A stretch of 64,000 bases of DNA from VRUE01 sp033856275. GTDB lineage: Bacteria; Actinomycetota; Thermoleophilia; Solirubrobacterales; 70-9. The DNA lies in NCBI GenBank assembly GCA_033856275.1, contig JAWVFJ010000011.1, forward strand, positions 1-64,000, in the 5' to 3' direction. A program made the position numbers and the translations under genes. Shown in pieces: positions 35,616 through 41,987 of the stretch. The notes under the pieces were generated by a model. It ran no database searches, had not been told where the DNA came from, and saw only the letters and a list, made by a program, of their open reading frames with translations. How positions within the stretch are numbered: the first letter of the stretch is position 1; every line of letters begins with the position of its first letter.

Positions 35616-36353
35616 TCAGACGACTGGCGAGAGGGCTTCGAGGATGTGAGGCCAAATGTAGACCTCGATTGTCGCTGCAACCACGAGAGATGGAATCGCG
35701 ATCAGCACGGTGACGACGGTTGCGGCGAGGAGCTGGTTCCACTCACCGCGGCGGCTGGCGATCAGCCAGGCCGCAAGCGGCAGGAAGAGCGCCGTCAGCT
35801 CGAGCAGCGCGTGTGGGAGGACGCTGAGCAGCAGGGTCACGATCGAGATGTGCAGCTGGTAGGCGATCGTCGATCCCTGGAAGCCGAGGTAGAGAGCCTG
35901 GGTCGAAAGCGAGAAGAGCGTGACCGCGCAGACGAAGAGGATCGCCAGCTCGCCGGCCTTGACGTGGATCCAGCGCGAGACGCCGCTCCGCTGAGCGGCG
36001 GCGATCGGCATCGAAGCACCGGCGATGAAGCCGGCGACGCAGGCCGTCGCGTGCAGTGCAAGGACCAGCGAGTTACGCCAGAGAATCGGCAGCAGATCGC
36101 CGGGTTCGGACGGTTCCGCCAGGCCCGGCAAGTGGATCGGCGTGATGTCCGGTGTGAGCAGCCCGGCGACTACCCAGACAGCGCCTAGCAGCGCCAACGC
36201 GATCGCCAGGCTGAGCGCCAGCCAACCCCACAAGACGGACCAGCGCTGATCGCTCCACCCCTCAAGCGCCAACCGCGTGTCCCGCATCCCGTGCGAGAGG
36301 ACGTGCTCGTTGGCGGTATTCATCGCCCTAGCATCGGCAGCGGTGGGCGACAA
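35616..36353 (-). CDS. SpoIIM/DUF95-like membrane protein
   Basis: 245 aa with six hydrophobic segments. RNSLVLALHATACVAGFIAG near residue 92 and the C-terminal HALLELTALFLPLAAWLIA followed by ATIEVYIWPHIL resemble the stage II sporulation protein M/DUF95 family, including the two conserved Glu residues in helices. In non-sporulating bacteria the role is unknown. Start could be Met11 (36323) instead of 36353. It is the last host gene before the integrated element. Confidence 0.7.
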   Translation of the reverse strand: MSPTAADARAMNTANEHVLSHGMRDTRLALEGWSDQRWSVLWGWLALSLAIALALLGAVWVVAGLLTPDITPIHLPGLAEPSEPGDLLPILWRNSLVLALHATACVAGFIAGASMPIAAAQRSGVSRWIHVKAGELAILFVCAVTLFSLSTQALYLGFQGSTIAYQLHISIVTLLLSVLPHALLELTALFLPLAAWLIASRRGEWNQLLAATVVTVLIAIPSLVVAATIEVYIWPHILEALSPVV

Positions 36354-36360
36354 ATTAAGG

Positions 36361-36391
36361 AGTGGAGCTAATGGGGCAACTCTCGAACCCC
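36361..36391. other. candidate left attachment site (attL), degenerate tRNA-Ala 3' copy
   Basis: AGTGGAGCT (36361-36369) and TCGAACCCC (36383-36391) repeat the order seen at the tRNA-Ala 3' end (49144-49152 and 49161-49169). Spacer bases differ in length (13 versus 8) but keep GGGGC. This is what an attachment site with a shared core and a tRNA-like element arm would look like. The match is short and imperfect, so other boundaries nearby are possible. Confidence 0.5.
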
Positions 36392-36475
36392 AGGTTCATC
36401 GACAAGCTACGCCGCATTCTCAAAGATATGCAGCTTCCCGATTCGGACGAGCTAGGGGGTCTCGCGTCCGGGTAG
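36371..36475 (+). CDS. 34-residue ORF at the left end of the element
   Basis: ATG at 36371 has a good AAGGAG ribosome site nine bases upstream (36357-36362). The product, MGQLSNPRFIDKLRRILKDMQLP..., has an amphipathic basic helix and an acidic C-terminus. Because it overlaps the attL candidate, its leader would exist only in the integrated state: the ribosome site lies in host DNA and the frame in element DNA. No known family. It could be fortuitous. Confidence 0.35.
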   Translation: MGQLSNPRFIDKLRRILKDMQLPDSDELGGLASG

Positions 36476-36590
36476 GCATCGGCGGGACGGAGAGAAATCC
36501 TGAACCCGCGAGGCGGTGACTCGCACTTTGAGAACGCCTGGGTCTCTTTCTTATGGTCGATGGCTCCCGAGTCAGAGTCAAGGAGCCTTG

Positions 36591-37130
36591 ATGGACCACC
36601 CTGGAGACCATCCGAAGGAAGACCGACTGCGCGAACAGATCGCCGCTCTTGAGAGTGATCGGGCCTCGCTCATGTCCGCAATCCGACGCATGAGGAAGGG
36701 GCTACTCGACGTTTCCCGCCTCACGGATTCCGTGCGCGAGCGACTAGCCAACGCGCCGTCGTACGGCGTCCTCCTCGACCAGATCGAGACCGAAATTCGC
36801 CACCGCCGCGCCCAGCTAAAGGACGAGCAGATCGTCGGAGAGGCGGCGGCGGGTCCGGGGCTGACCTGGTCGGAGTTCAAGAGCCGCTGGCATGAGATCG
36901 ACCGGCGCGTGGCGGCTGGGGAATACACGCCCGAGGAAGCAGTCGCCGCCGCTCGCGCCTGCGGCATCATCGCCCCTCAGCGCATGATCCACCTACCGCA
37001 TGAGGTGCGGGACGTGATGGCCTTTGCGCCTAAGCGCTGGTTCGCCATCGCGCCCTGGCTCATGGTCAGCTTCGAGGGCGATTCAGCGCCCCTTATATAT
37101 GAGCCGTACATCCCGCTCGACTGGCTCTAG
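36591..37130 (+). CDS. element protein of unknown function, coiled-coil N-terminus
   Basis: 179 aa from ATG at 36591, preceded by AAGGAG at 36580-36585. Residues 8-85 are charged and heptad-like (DRLREQIAALESDRASLMSAIRRM, VLLDQIETEIRHRRAQLKDEQ), expected to form a coiled coil. A short segment, EYTPEEAVAAARACGIIAP, and a Pro/Trp-rich C-terminus (KRWFAIAPWLMVSFEGDS) follow. No family recognised. It is the first well-supported gene of the integrated element. Confidence 0.7.
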   Translation: MDHPGDHPKEDRLREQIAALESDRASLMSAIRRMRKGLLDVSRLTDSVRERLANAPSYGVLLDQIETEIRHRRAQLKDEQIVGEAAAGPGLTWSEFKSRWHEIDRRVAAGEYTPEEAVAAARACGIIAPQRMIHLPHEVRDVMAFAPKRWFAIAPWLMVSFEGDSAPLIYEPYIPLDWL

Positions 37131-37243
37131 CTGCACCAAGCCATAGCTACCGTCGCAGCCCGGCGATTCAGCCTGAGCGTCAAAGCGCTAGTTGCGCCCG
37201 CTTCCAGTCTCGCTCTACGGTGGCCGCCATCTAAAAATTCAAT

Positions 37244-37274
37244 GCCCCGGGCGGCGGTGGAACGCCCCCGGGGC
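37244..37274 (+). promoter_or_regulatory. leader hairpin before the winged-helix gene
   Basis: A strong G/C hairpin (GCCCCGGG paired with CCCGGGGC, extended by more G/C pairs on the loop side) ends just before the AGGAAGGAA ribosome site of the gene at 37297. In a transcript reaching that gene it would lie directly 5' of the ribosome site and might regulate translation or protect the end. Confidence 0.5.
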
Positions 37275-37296
37275 TGGCACAGGAAGGAACCTTCCC

Positions 37297-37620
37297 ATGC
37301 ACGACGAGCCTAGCCGCTCAACCGATAGCGCCTGGACGACCGATCACCAGGATCGGCAGGTCGAACAGAGCGTTCTCTTGACCGTGATCGACCTGCACCC
37401 CGCTCACGTCACCGTCTCCGAACTGGTCCGCCGTCTGACCCGCTCGCCCCGCGCCTTCATCGAGCGCGACGGCGTCGAACGAGCGGTGACGGAACTGGCC
37501 GGGAAAGGGTTGATGCACAAGCACGATTTCCGCAACCGGCCCGATGCCTTCGTGACGCCGACCCAGGCGGCGCTATGGGCACATGAACTGCTGCTCGACG
37601 AAGCGGACGAGGCCGCCTAG
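37297..37620 (+). CDS. winged-helix-like DNA-binding protein of the element
   Basis: 107 aa from ATG at 37297 with AGGAAGGAA upstream. The part QVEQSVLLTVIDLHPAHVTVSELVRRLTRSPRAFIERDGVERAVTELAGKGLMHKHDFRNRPDAFVTPTQAAL follows the pattern helix, helix-turn-helix, beta wing with a basic turn, as in small winged-helix regulators. The frame upstream of 37297 is open to 37192 but lacks a ribosome site. Probably a regulator; its target is unknown, and the structured region 37637-37921 lies directly downstream. Confidence 0.65.
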   Translation: MHDEPSRSTDSAWTTDHQDRQVEQSVLLTVIDLHPAHVTVSELVRRLTRSPRAFIERDGVERAVTELAGKGLMHKHDFRNRPDAFVTPTQAALWAHELLLDEADEAA

Positions 37621-37636
37621 CAGCGGCGACGGGCGG

Positions 37637-37921
37637 GGGAGGTTTCGGTGAGTCGGAGCGCAGGCCACAGGGAGGAGTCCCCGCAAGGGGTTCCTGCTCC
37701 GGCTCACCGGAACCTCTCACTCCCAAGCGACGGGAAGGTTTCGGCGGGCCAGGTGGCTCCGGGTCTCCATGCAAAGAAGCGGGGTCGCCCAGGCCCGCCG
37801 GAATCCTCCATCGCTCACTTCAACGCTGCTGGGGAGAGTTCGGCGGGTCGGGGTCGTAGGTCGTGTCACCTGGCAGGTAAACACAGGCCAGTGCAGCGAC
37901 CTTGGCCCGCCGGAGTCTCCC
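37637..37921 (+). ncRNA. three tandem stem-loops of one family (candidate structured RNA or DNA site)
   Basis: The 329-base gap between two genes is filled by three hairpins: 37637-37659 pairs with 37696-37718; 37732-37750 with 37792-37809; 37832-37856 with 37897-37921. Left arms share the pattern GGTTTCGGYGRGYC and right arms GGCYCRCCGGAA, spaced about 95-100 bases. Differences between copies are often matched by compensating changes or G.U pairs, which favours RNA. The first loop contains CCCC-GCAA-GGGG. No coding frame fits. Function unknown. Confidence 0.6.
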
Positions 37922-37949
37922 AGCCAACCGCAAACAGATCGAGCCACCG

Positions 37950-38162
37950 ATGAAAAGCAAAGTAACGACCCTCCGGCTCTCCGAGGATCAGGCAGCCGAA
38001 CTAGCCGCTGTCTGCCGCGCTGACGGCGTAAAAATGTCCGAGGCGGTCCGCGTAGCCATCGACAAGCACATCGCCGAACGCCGCGAAGACCAAGAGTTCA
38101 AAGAGCGTCTCAGGAAACGCATGGAGGAAGACCGCGAGGTTCTAGAACGCCTGGCGGAATAG
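37950..38162 (+). CDS. ribbon-helix-helix-like small protein
   Basis: 70 aa from ATG at 37950. KVTTLRLSEDQAAELAAVCRADGVKMSEAVRVAIDKHIAERRED has the beta strand (TTLRL), helix A and helix B (MSEAVRVAIDKHIAER) of Arc/CopG-type proteins, followed by a charged helical tail. Such proteins bind DNA as dimers and often autoregulate or act as antitoxins; no toxin gene follows, since the next gene is on the other strand. It lies just 3' of the tandem stem-loops, which could contain its binding sites. Confidence 0.7.
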   Translation: MKSKVTTLRLSEDQAAELAAVCRADGVKMSEAVRVAIDKHIAERREDQEFKERLRKRMEEDREVLERLAE

Positions 38163-38175
38163 CTGCTGGCTGTAT

Positions 38176-38451
38176 TCAGCCTTTGCCGTCCAACCGCTCG
38201 GTGCGGGCCAGTAGCTCGGATGGCGTGGTATCGAGACCGTCCGCGATCCGGAAAATCGTGTCGAGCGTCGGACTCTTCTCGCCGCGCTCGATCTTGCCGA
38301 AGAAGCTGCGATCCAGGCCGCAGGTGAGCGCGGCTTTTTCCTGAGAGAAGCCAAGTGCTTTGCGGGTCTCTCTCACCGCGCTACCGAAGGATTTGGAACG
38401 TGAGCGGGCCACCGGAGCGGCAGGCTCGCGTGTTGCGGCCTCTTGCTCCAC
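38176..38451 (-). CDS. XRE-family transcriptional regulator
   Basis: 91 aa. HTH_3 domain at residues about 22-80: FGSAVRETRKALGFSQEKAALTCGLDRSFFGKIERGEKSPTLDTIFRIADGLDTTPSELL. The recognition helix is GLDRSFFGKIERG. The Ala/Arg-rich N-terminal tail is probably disordered. It is divergent from the secreted protein gene at 38510, so it may control that gene; the 58-base gap must hold both promoters. It is distinct from the XRE protein at 46663. Confidence 0.88.
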   Translation of the reverse strand: MEQEAATREPAAPVARSRSKSFGSAVRETRKALGFSQEKAALTCGLDRSFFGKIERGEKSPTLDTIFRIADGLDTTPSELLARTERLDGKG

Positions 38452-38509
38452 GGTCTAAAGTACCCCGGCCTATAAGACCCAGGACGTACCGAATGACAGG
38501 GGGACAGGG

Positions 38510-38926
38510 ATGGGACGAGTGACGCTGGCGAGCGCGGCGGCGATGGTGGCCTTGATGATCGCGGCGATGGGAGTGGCAGCGGCAAAGCCCCCGCCTCCCA
38601 CGCCGGTCACGGCGACGATCCAGGCCAAGCCGCACCCGCAGGTCTACTGCGAAGAGTGCATTCGCCTCTCGGGCCGGGTGTCGTCACCGAAGGCGGTATG
38701 CCGGGCCAACCGGATGCTGGAAAGCGCCACCGCCTACAAGGCCGGATCACCAGCTGCGGGGAAGGTCTACCGCGATCCTCACTTTCTCGATACCGACAGC
38801 CAGGGCAAGTGGAGCGTCGTCACCAGTTCAGGCGAACCGCTGGCGTGGTTTGAAGTGATCGTGCCGAAGAAGCGGATTGGCGGGGGCGTGATCTGCCAGG
38901 CCGCCCACGCCAAAGTAACGCTCTAG
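38510..38926 (+). CDS. secreted protein of unknown function
   Basis: 138 aa with a Sec signal peptide (hydrophobic 5-22, cleavage after AAA near residue 25) and AGGGGG upstream of the ATG at 38510. The mature part has four cysteines, in YCEECIRLSGRV, AVCRAN and VICQAA, likely forming disulfides, and ends in a beta-rich stretch. PQVYCEECIRLSGRVSSPK recalls bacterial Ig-like extracellular modules. No enzyme motif is visible. Cargo of the element, perhaps envelope modifying; inference only. Confidence 0.7.
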   Translation: MGRVTLASAAAMVALMIAAMGVAAAKPPPPTPVTATIQAKPHPQVYCEECIRLSGRVSSPKAVCRANRMLESATAYKAGSPAAGKVYRDPHFLDTDSQGKWSVVTSSGEPLAWFEVIVPKKRIGGGVICQAAHAKVTL

Positions 38927-39139
38927 CTATTCGCCGGGGCTGCCGGTGAAGCTGGCCCACAGCCAGCGGATCACCACGGCGGTTAGCAGCAGGCCGAGGA
39001 TGTAGAGCGCCACCGTGCCAAGCTGGCGGGCGAGGTCGTGGAAGCCGAGCGACCCCGCGACCCAGCCCGCCCCGTACACAACCACGATCACCGCCACCAT
39101 CTTTCCGGTGAGGCTCAGCCACCAGAACCGCGCCAGCAT
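38927..39139 (-). CDS. 70-residue membrane protein of the E1-like cassette
   Basis: ATG at 39139 to stop at 38927. Two hydrophobic helices, MVAVIVVVYGAGWVAGSLGF and LGTVALYILGLLLTAVVIRWLW, with a short polar connector and a Gly/Pro tail. The longer frame upstream only reads through the ThiF-like gene. The start lies two bases after the ThiF-like stop, so it is expected to be co-translated with it. A membrane partner for the E1-like protein, whose own C-terminus is also hydrophobic, is plausible. Confidence 0.65.
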   Translation of the reverse strand: MLARFWWLSLTGKMVAVIVVVYGAGWVAGSLGFHDLARQLGTVALYILGLLLTAVVIRWLWASFTGSPGE

Positions 39140-39141
39140 GG

Positions 39142-40170
39142 CTACCCCGGCCGGGCGACGACTCGCTCGAATCGCCGTCCGGCCCAATACCCGAAGCCCA
39201 GCGTCAGGCTCGCGGCCATGATCCCGACAACCTCCCCGCCGCTGAGGGCAGAGAAGACCACCAGCACGAACAACTCGAGGAGATAGAGCGACCAGGCCAG
39301 CCGCCGGGGCACCTCCCAGGAGGGGCGGTCGCGGCGGCGCTGTTCCTGGCGCTGGCGCATCGCTCGCCGGCGAGTCATGACCGGCTCTCGCCGCCCGCCG
39401 CAGCCGGGGCAGTTCTGCCGCCACGGAACCTCGGTTGCGCCAGAGTCGGCGTGGGCGAGCTCGGGCGATCCCGGCGGCCATGCCCGGAACAACTGCGGCA
39501 CCGGCCCGCCCTCACGGAGCGGGGTCAGCAACTCGGCCTCGCGTGAGTTCGGATCGAGGACCGCCAGCGTTAGCGAGAACCCCAGGTGGACCGCTGGCGC
39601 GGCATCGAGCGCGACCGCTGCCGCACCGCGCACCGGAGCGTCGGCGGGGCGGAAGCCGTCGAAGCACGAGAAGCACGGTTGGTCTTCGCTGAACGAAATG
39701 AACGCCTCGCCTCGGCCGCTGCCATCGGCGGCGATGCCGGGGATGATGGCCGGGACCTCGGCCGAGCGGGCGAGGTCGGCGACCCGCCGCTGCACTTCCA
39801 GTTTGTCGGTAGCAACCACCACGACCGCGGCCGGTTCGATCACGTCTTCGTAGATCGTGTCGTCCTCTATGCCCTCGTCGACGTAGTAGGGAATAGCCGT
39901 AATCTCGATGCCGGGGACTTCCTGCTCCAACCAGTCGGCCATCGCGACCGCCTTGTTCATGCCGACGTACTCGGCCGGAAGCGGGTGGCCGCTGACGTTC
40001 CTCTCCTCGTAATTGTCGCCGTCGATCAAGACCAAGCGGTGCGGCACCAGCCTCGCCAGCTCCAAGGCGAGCCAGCCGCCGACCCGGCCGACGCCGACGA
40101 CGGCGATCGTCACCGGCGCGATATGGCGGCGGTCAATCCGGCCGCGAAAACTCCGCATGTATTCGTCCAT
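39142..40170 (-). CDS. E1-like ThiF/MoeB/HesA-family protein with C-terminal membrane segments
   Basis: 342 aa from ATG at 40170 with GAGGGA nine bases upstream; a GTG at 40212 would add 14 residues. The adenylation fold has GVGRVGGWLALEL (26-38), DGDNYEERNVSGHPLPAEYVGMNKA with the arginine and lysine of the E1 active site, and a conserved VVATDKLEVQ segment. Two CxxC pairs (CFSC, CPGC) can bind zinc. After residue about 295 two hydrophobic segments suggest membrane attachment, unusual for E1-like enzymes. It probably adenylates the C-terminus of a small protein; neither substrate nor JAB peptidase is obvious. It forms a cassette with 40231-40428 and 38927-39139. Confidence 0.82.
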   Translation of the reverse strand: MDEYMRSFRGRIDRRHIAPVTIAVVGVGRVGGWLALELARLVPHRLVLIDGDNYEERNVSGHPLPAEYVGMNKAVAMADWLEQEVPGIEITAIPYYVDEGIEDDTIYEDVIEPAAVVVVATDKLEVQRRVADLARSAEVPAIIPGIAADGSGRGEAFISFSEDQPCFSCFDGFRPADAPVRGAAAVALDAAPAVHLGFSLTLAVLDPNSREAELLTPLREGGPVPQLFRAWPPGSPELAHADSGATEVPWRQNCPGCGGRREPVMTRRRAMRQRQEQRRRDRPSWEVPRRLAWSLYLLELFVLVVFSALSGGEVVGIMAASLTLGFGYWAGRRFERVVARPG

Positions 40171-40230
40171 GTCGAATCCCTCATGGAGTCGCCGGGGCGT
40201 GGACTGGGCCACCCCGGCGACTGTCTCCCG

Positions 40231-40428
40231 TCAGTCGAAGACGCGCAGCGGGCTGCGGTCAACGACGCGGGCGGCGGGCTGCTCGCCCTGATCCCAGCCG
40301 TCCTCGACGACCGTGATCCCACCGTCCGCCTGCGTGCGGCGTGCGCCGCTCCGCAGGGCATCCGGCGAAGGCGTAGGGCGCGGCTCGCGTCCCTGGGCCT
40401 TGGCGATTAGTTCCTTTGCCCGTCCCAT
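40231..40428 (-). CDS. 65-residue protein upstream of the E1-like gene
   Basis: ATG at 40428 is preceded by a near-perfect AAAGGAGGA ribosome site. The protein MGRAKELIAKAQGREPRPTP...GITVVEDGWDQGEQPAARVVDRSPLRVFD is hydrophilic, with a basic N-terminal helix and an acidic middle. It does not end in Gly-Gly, so it is not an obvious ubiquitin-like modifier. It is the first gene of the E1-like cassette, with a 60-base gap to the next gene. Function unknown. Confidence 0.65.
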   Translation of the reverse strand: MGRAKELIAKAQGREPRPTPSPDALRSGARRTQADGGITVVEDGWDQGEQPAARVVDRSPLRVFD

Positions 40429-40757
40429 GCGGTTCCTCCTTTCCCGTACTCGGGTCCGAGGAGCCGTTGCAGGGAGGCGCATGGTCCGCGCTGGCAGGCA
40501 GCCGTCGCTACCATGCCCCGCCAAGCGCCACTGGCGCTTATGTCGTACATCGGAAATCCCCTCAGATCGGATTTGTGTTTGTACGGCGCCCCGGGTTTGA
40601 GGTTGCACCCTCTTTCCCGCTTTGCCGCCCCTGCGCGGCCGGAGAACCCGGTCGAACGGGGGTCGGCAAAGTACACCCATTTTTGGATTTGGCAAGGCGA
40701 GAGTTGCGCGAATGGAGTCTCCCCTTCACGCGGGTTGCACCATTGGCGGCGCTGCTA

Positions 40758-40785
40758 TTGACACAAAAACCGCCACGTAGAAAAT
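40758..40785 (+). promoter_or_regulatory. sigma70-type promoter candidate
   Basis: TTGACA at 40758-40763 and GAAAAT at 40780-40785 with a 16-base spacer, on the plus strand in a gap without supported genes. The -35 is perfect, the -10 moderate. Transcription would start around 40792 and reach the terminator at 41035-41094. Confidence 0.45.
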
Positions 40786-40791
40786 GAATTT

Positions 40792-41094
40792 ACGTCGCAG
40801 GCGAAGTCTTGGTGACCTCGCTGGAGTCGCTTTCGAAGCGAGCGTGACGGCTGCGTGGGGGTTCCTCGGATCGGCCCACGTACTCTCGCCACTCCGCTTG
40901 GGGACAGGCGTTGCACCGCCTCTCCCGAGAGCAGATGTTGTGACCATCGGCTCTCCGCCGTACGAGAAGTAGATGTGCTCCAAGACGCAGTCGTGCAATT
41001 CCTAACCGTGTTGTGCGCCTTCTCGCCTCGACATGACCCGGACCCTTCTCAAAGTGCATTCCAGCGCGCTATGCGAAGGACCGGGTCTTTTTTT
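40792..41094 (+). ncRNA. candidate small RNA of the element
   Basis: The 672-base gap 40429-41100 contains a promoter-like sequence and a good intrinsic terminator on the same strand about 300 bases apart, but no convincing protein frame: the ATG frame at 40784 (62 codons) has no ribosome site and an unremarkable composition. The interval contains a TCGCTT-TCG-AAGCGA hairpin near 40829-40843 and further G/C palindromic stretches. It does not match any RNA family that I recognise. Confidence 0.35.
41035..41094 (+). terminator. rho-independent terminator
   Basis: GACCCGG at 41035-41041 pairs with CCGGGTC at 41081-41087, extended inwards by CCTTC/GAAGG after an A.A mismatch, and followed directly by seven T residues. 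The loop is about 29 bases. It works on the plus strand and lies seven bases from the 3' end of the minus-strand AraC-type gene, so it can also shield that gene. Confidence 0.8.
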
Positions 41095-41100
41095 CCGCGA

Positions 41101-41502
41101 TTATCGGTAGCCGATAGACGAGGCTAGGGTCGCTTCGTCCGCGTCGCCCAAATATTCCGGCGGCTCGGGCTGGAACGCCGACGGCGGCCGCTCTCCGATC
41201 CGGCGGAAGGCAGCCGTCAGGCCCGACGCCGAGCGGTAGCCGACCGCCCGCGCGGCTGCCTTCACCGTCTTTGACTGACCGAGCAGACGCCGGGCTGCTT
41301 CAACGCGGACGCCGAGCAGGACCGCGCGATATTCGGTGTCGGCCTCCTCCCGAAACGCTCGCTGAATCTGCCGGGGCGAGGACCCCACCGCCTCGGCCAC
41401 GTCGGTAAGGCTCAGGTCGAACTCAACGTGGCGCTTCTTGATAATCCTCTTGGCATCGCGCACGAGGGCTTTCCGCTGTCGAGTCGTCGTCCGCCGCGTC
41501 AC
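41101..41502 (-). CDS. AraC-type helix-turn-helix protein without effector domain
   Basis: 133 aa. FDLSLTDVAEAVGSSPRQIQRAFREEADTEYRAVLLGVRVEAARRLLGQSKTVKAAARAVGYRSASGLTAAFRRIGERPPSAFQ contains both HTH units of the AraC/XylS domain, including the GYRSASGLTAAFRR second helix. No sensor domain precedes it, only a basic N-terminal helix. Length and composition fit small AraC-like activators of mobile elements. Its target may be the divergent genes that start near 41581. Confidence 0.82.
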   Translation of the reverse strand: MTRRTTTRQRKALVRDAKRIIKKRHVEFDLSLTDVAEAVGSSPRQIQRAFREEADTEYRAVLLGVRVEAARRLLGQSKTVKAAARAVGYRSASGLTAAFRRIGERPPSAFQPEPPEYLGDADEATLASSIGYR

Positions 41503-41580
41503 CGTTCAATTGTCCCGAACCGTGCTTGAACCTGGCGGGTTTATGGCTGCCTTCTTGCTGGTGGTTGTTTCGTGTAAGGC

Positions 41581-41721
41581 ATGGACCGCCTCATTGGCAT
41601 CACCGCCGTCCTCCTACTCCTGGCCGTGGCTCTGCCCGCGATCACGGCCGCCGCCCACACCCTGATCCCGGCCTTGCTGGTGGTCCTGGTTGGCCTCGTC
41701 CTTATCCGGGTGATCGCGTGA
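41581..41721 (+). CDS. 46-residue membrane protein
   Basis: ATG 41581 to TGA 41721. The product MDRLIGITAVLLLLAVALPAITAAAHTLIPALLVVLVGLVLIRVIA is two hydrophobic helices joined by a short turn, typical of tiny membrane proteins near conjugation genes in actinobacterial elements. The ribosome site is weak (GTAAGG). It lies just upstream of the operator pair and the transfer operon. Confidence 0.5.
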   Translation: MDRLIGITAVLLLLAVALPAITAAAHTLIPALLVVLVGLVLIRVIA

Positions 41722-41761
41722 GGCGTCCCGTTCTGCAAAACGGCGGCTGGTTGCTGGACTC

Positions 41762-41809
41762 GTTTAGCGACCTAAACGAAACTGGAAACAGACGTTTAGA
41801 GAGCTAAAC
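41762..41809. promoter_or_regulatory. two operators GTTTAG-N4-CTAAAC before the transfer operon
   Basis: Perfect 6-bp half-sites with 4-base spacers at 41762-41777 and 41794-41809, centres 32 bp apart, about three helical turns. The second ends one base before the ATG of the 58-residue gene, where no ribosome site is visible, so bound protein would block transcription or initiation directly. The same motif occurs at 46640-46655 before the XRE gene. Likely bound by that XRE repressor. Confidence 0.75.
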
Positions 41810-41810
41810 A

Positions 41811-41987
41811 ATGACGAAGCCCCGACCACAGCAACCCTCCCCCACGACCAAGCCCGCCTACGACACGACGCGCTTGGTGGTTTGGGGTGAGCGCCGGAAG
41901 GAACCGGACTGGGACACGTTCGTTGCCGCGCTGCTGGCCTATGCCATTGCCCAGGTCGAAGGCGACAAGAGCGAGGACGAATCGTGA
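41811..41987 (+). CDS. 58-residue first protein of the transfer operon
   Basis: ATG at 41811; the TGA overlaps the GTG start of the coupling-protein gene (GTGA, 41984-41987), strong evidence that it is translated. MTKPRPQQPSPTTKPAYDTTRLVVWGERRKEPDWDTFVAALLAYAIAQVEGDKSEDES has a disordered Pro/Thr-rich N-terminus, then a Trp-containing helix (DWDTFVAALLAYAIAQV) and an acidic tail. No Shine-Dalgarno sequence precedes it; the transcript may be leaderless. Function unknown. Confidence 0.65.
   Translation: MTKPRPQQPSPTTKPAYDTTRLVVWGERRKEPDWDTFVAALLAYAIAQVEGDKSEDES

Noticed and set aside
36361..36400. Possible tmRNA or tRNA 3' end
   Set aside because: The tRNA-like bases lack a proper T loop and no matching 5' acceptor strand or tag-peptide frame is near, so I treat it as an attachment site copy.
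37637..37921. CRISPR array
   Set aside because: The three units are imperfect hairpins with 95-100 base spacing, not short exact direct repeats with spacers; no cas gene is in the window.
40784..40972. 62-codon frame in the element gap
   Set aside because: ATG lies within the promoter candidate, no ribosome site, composition unremarkable; treated as part of a possible untranslated RNA.
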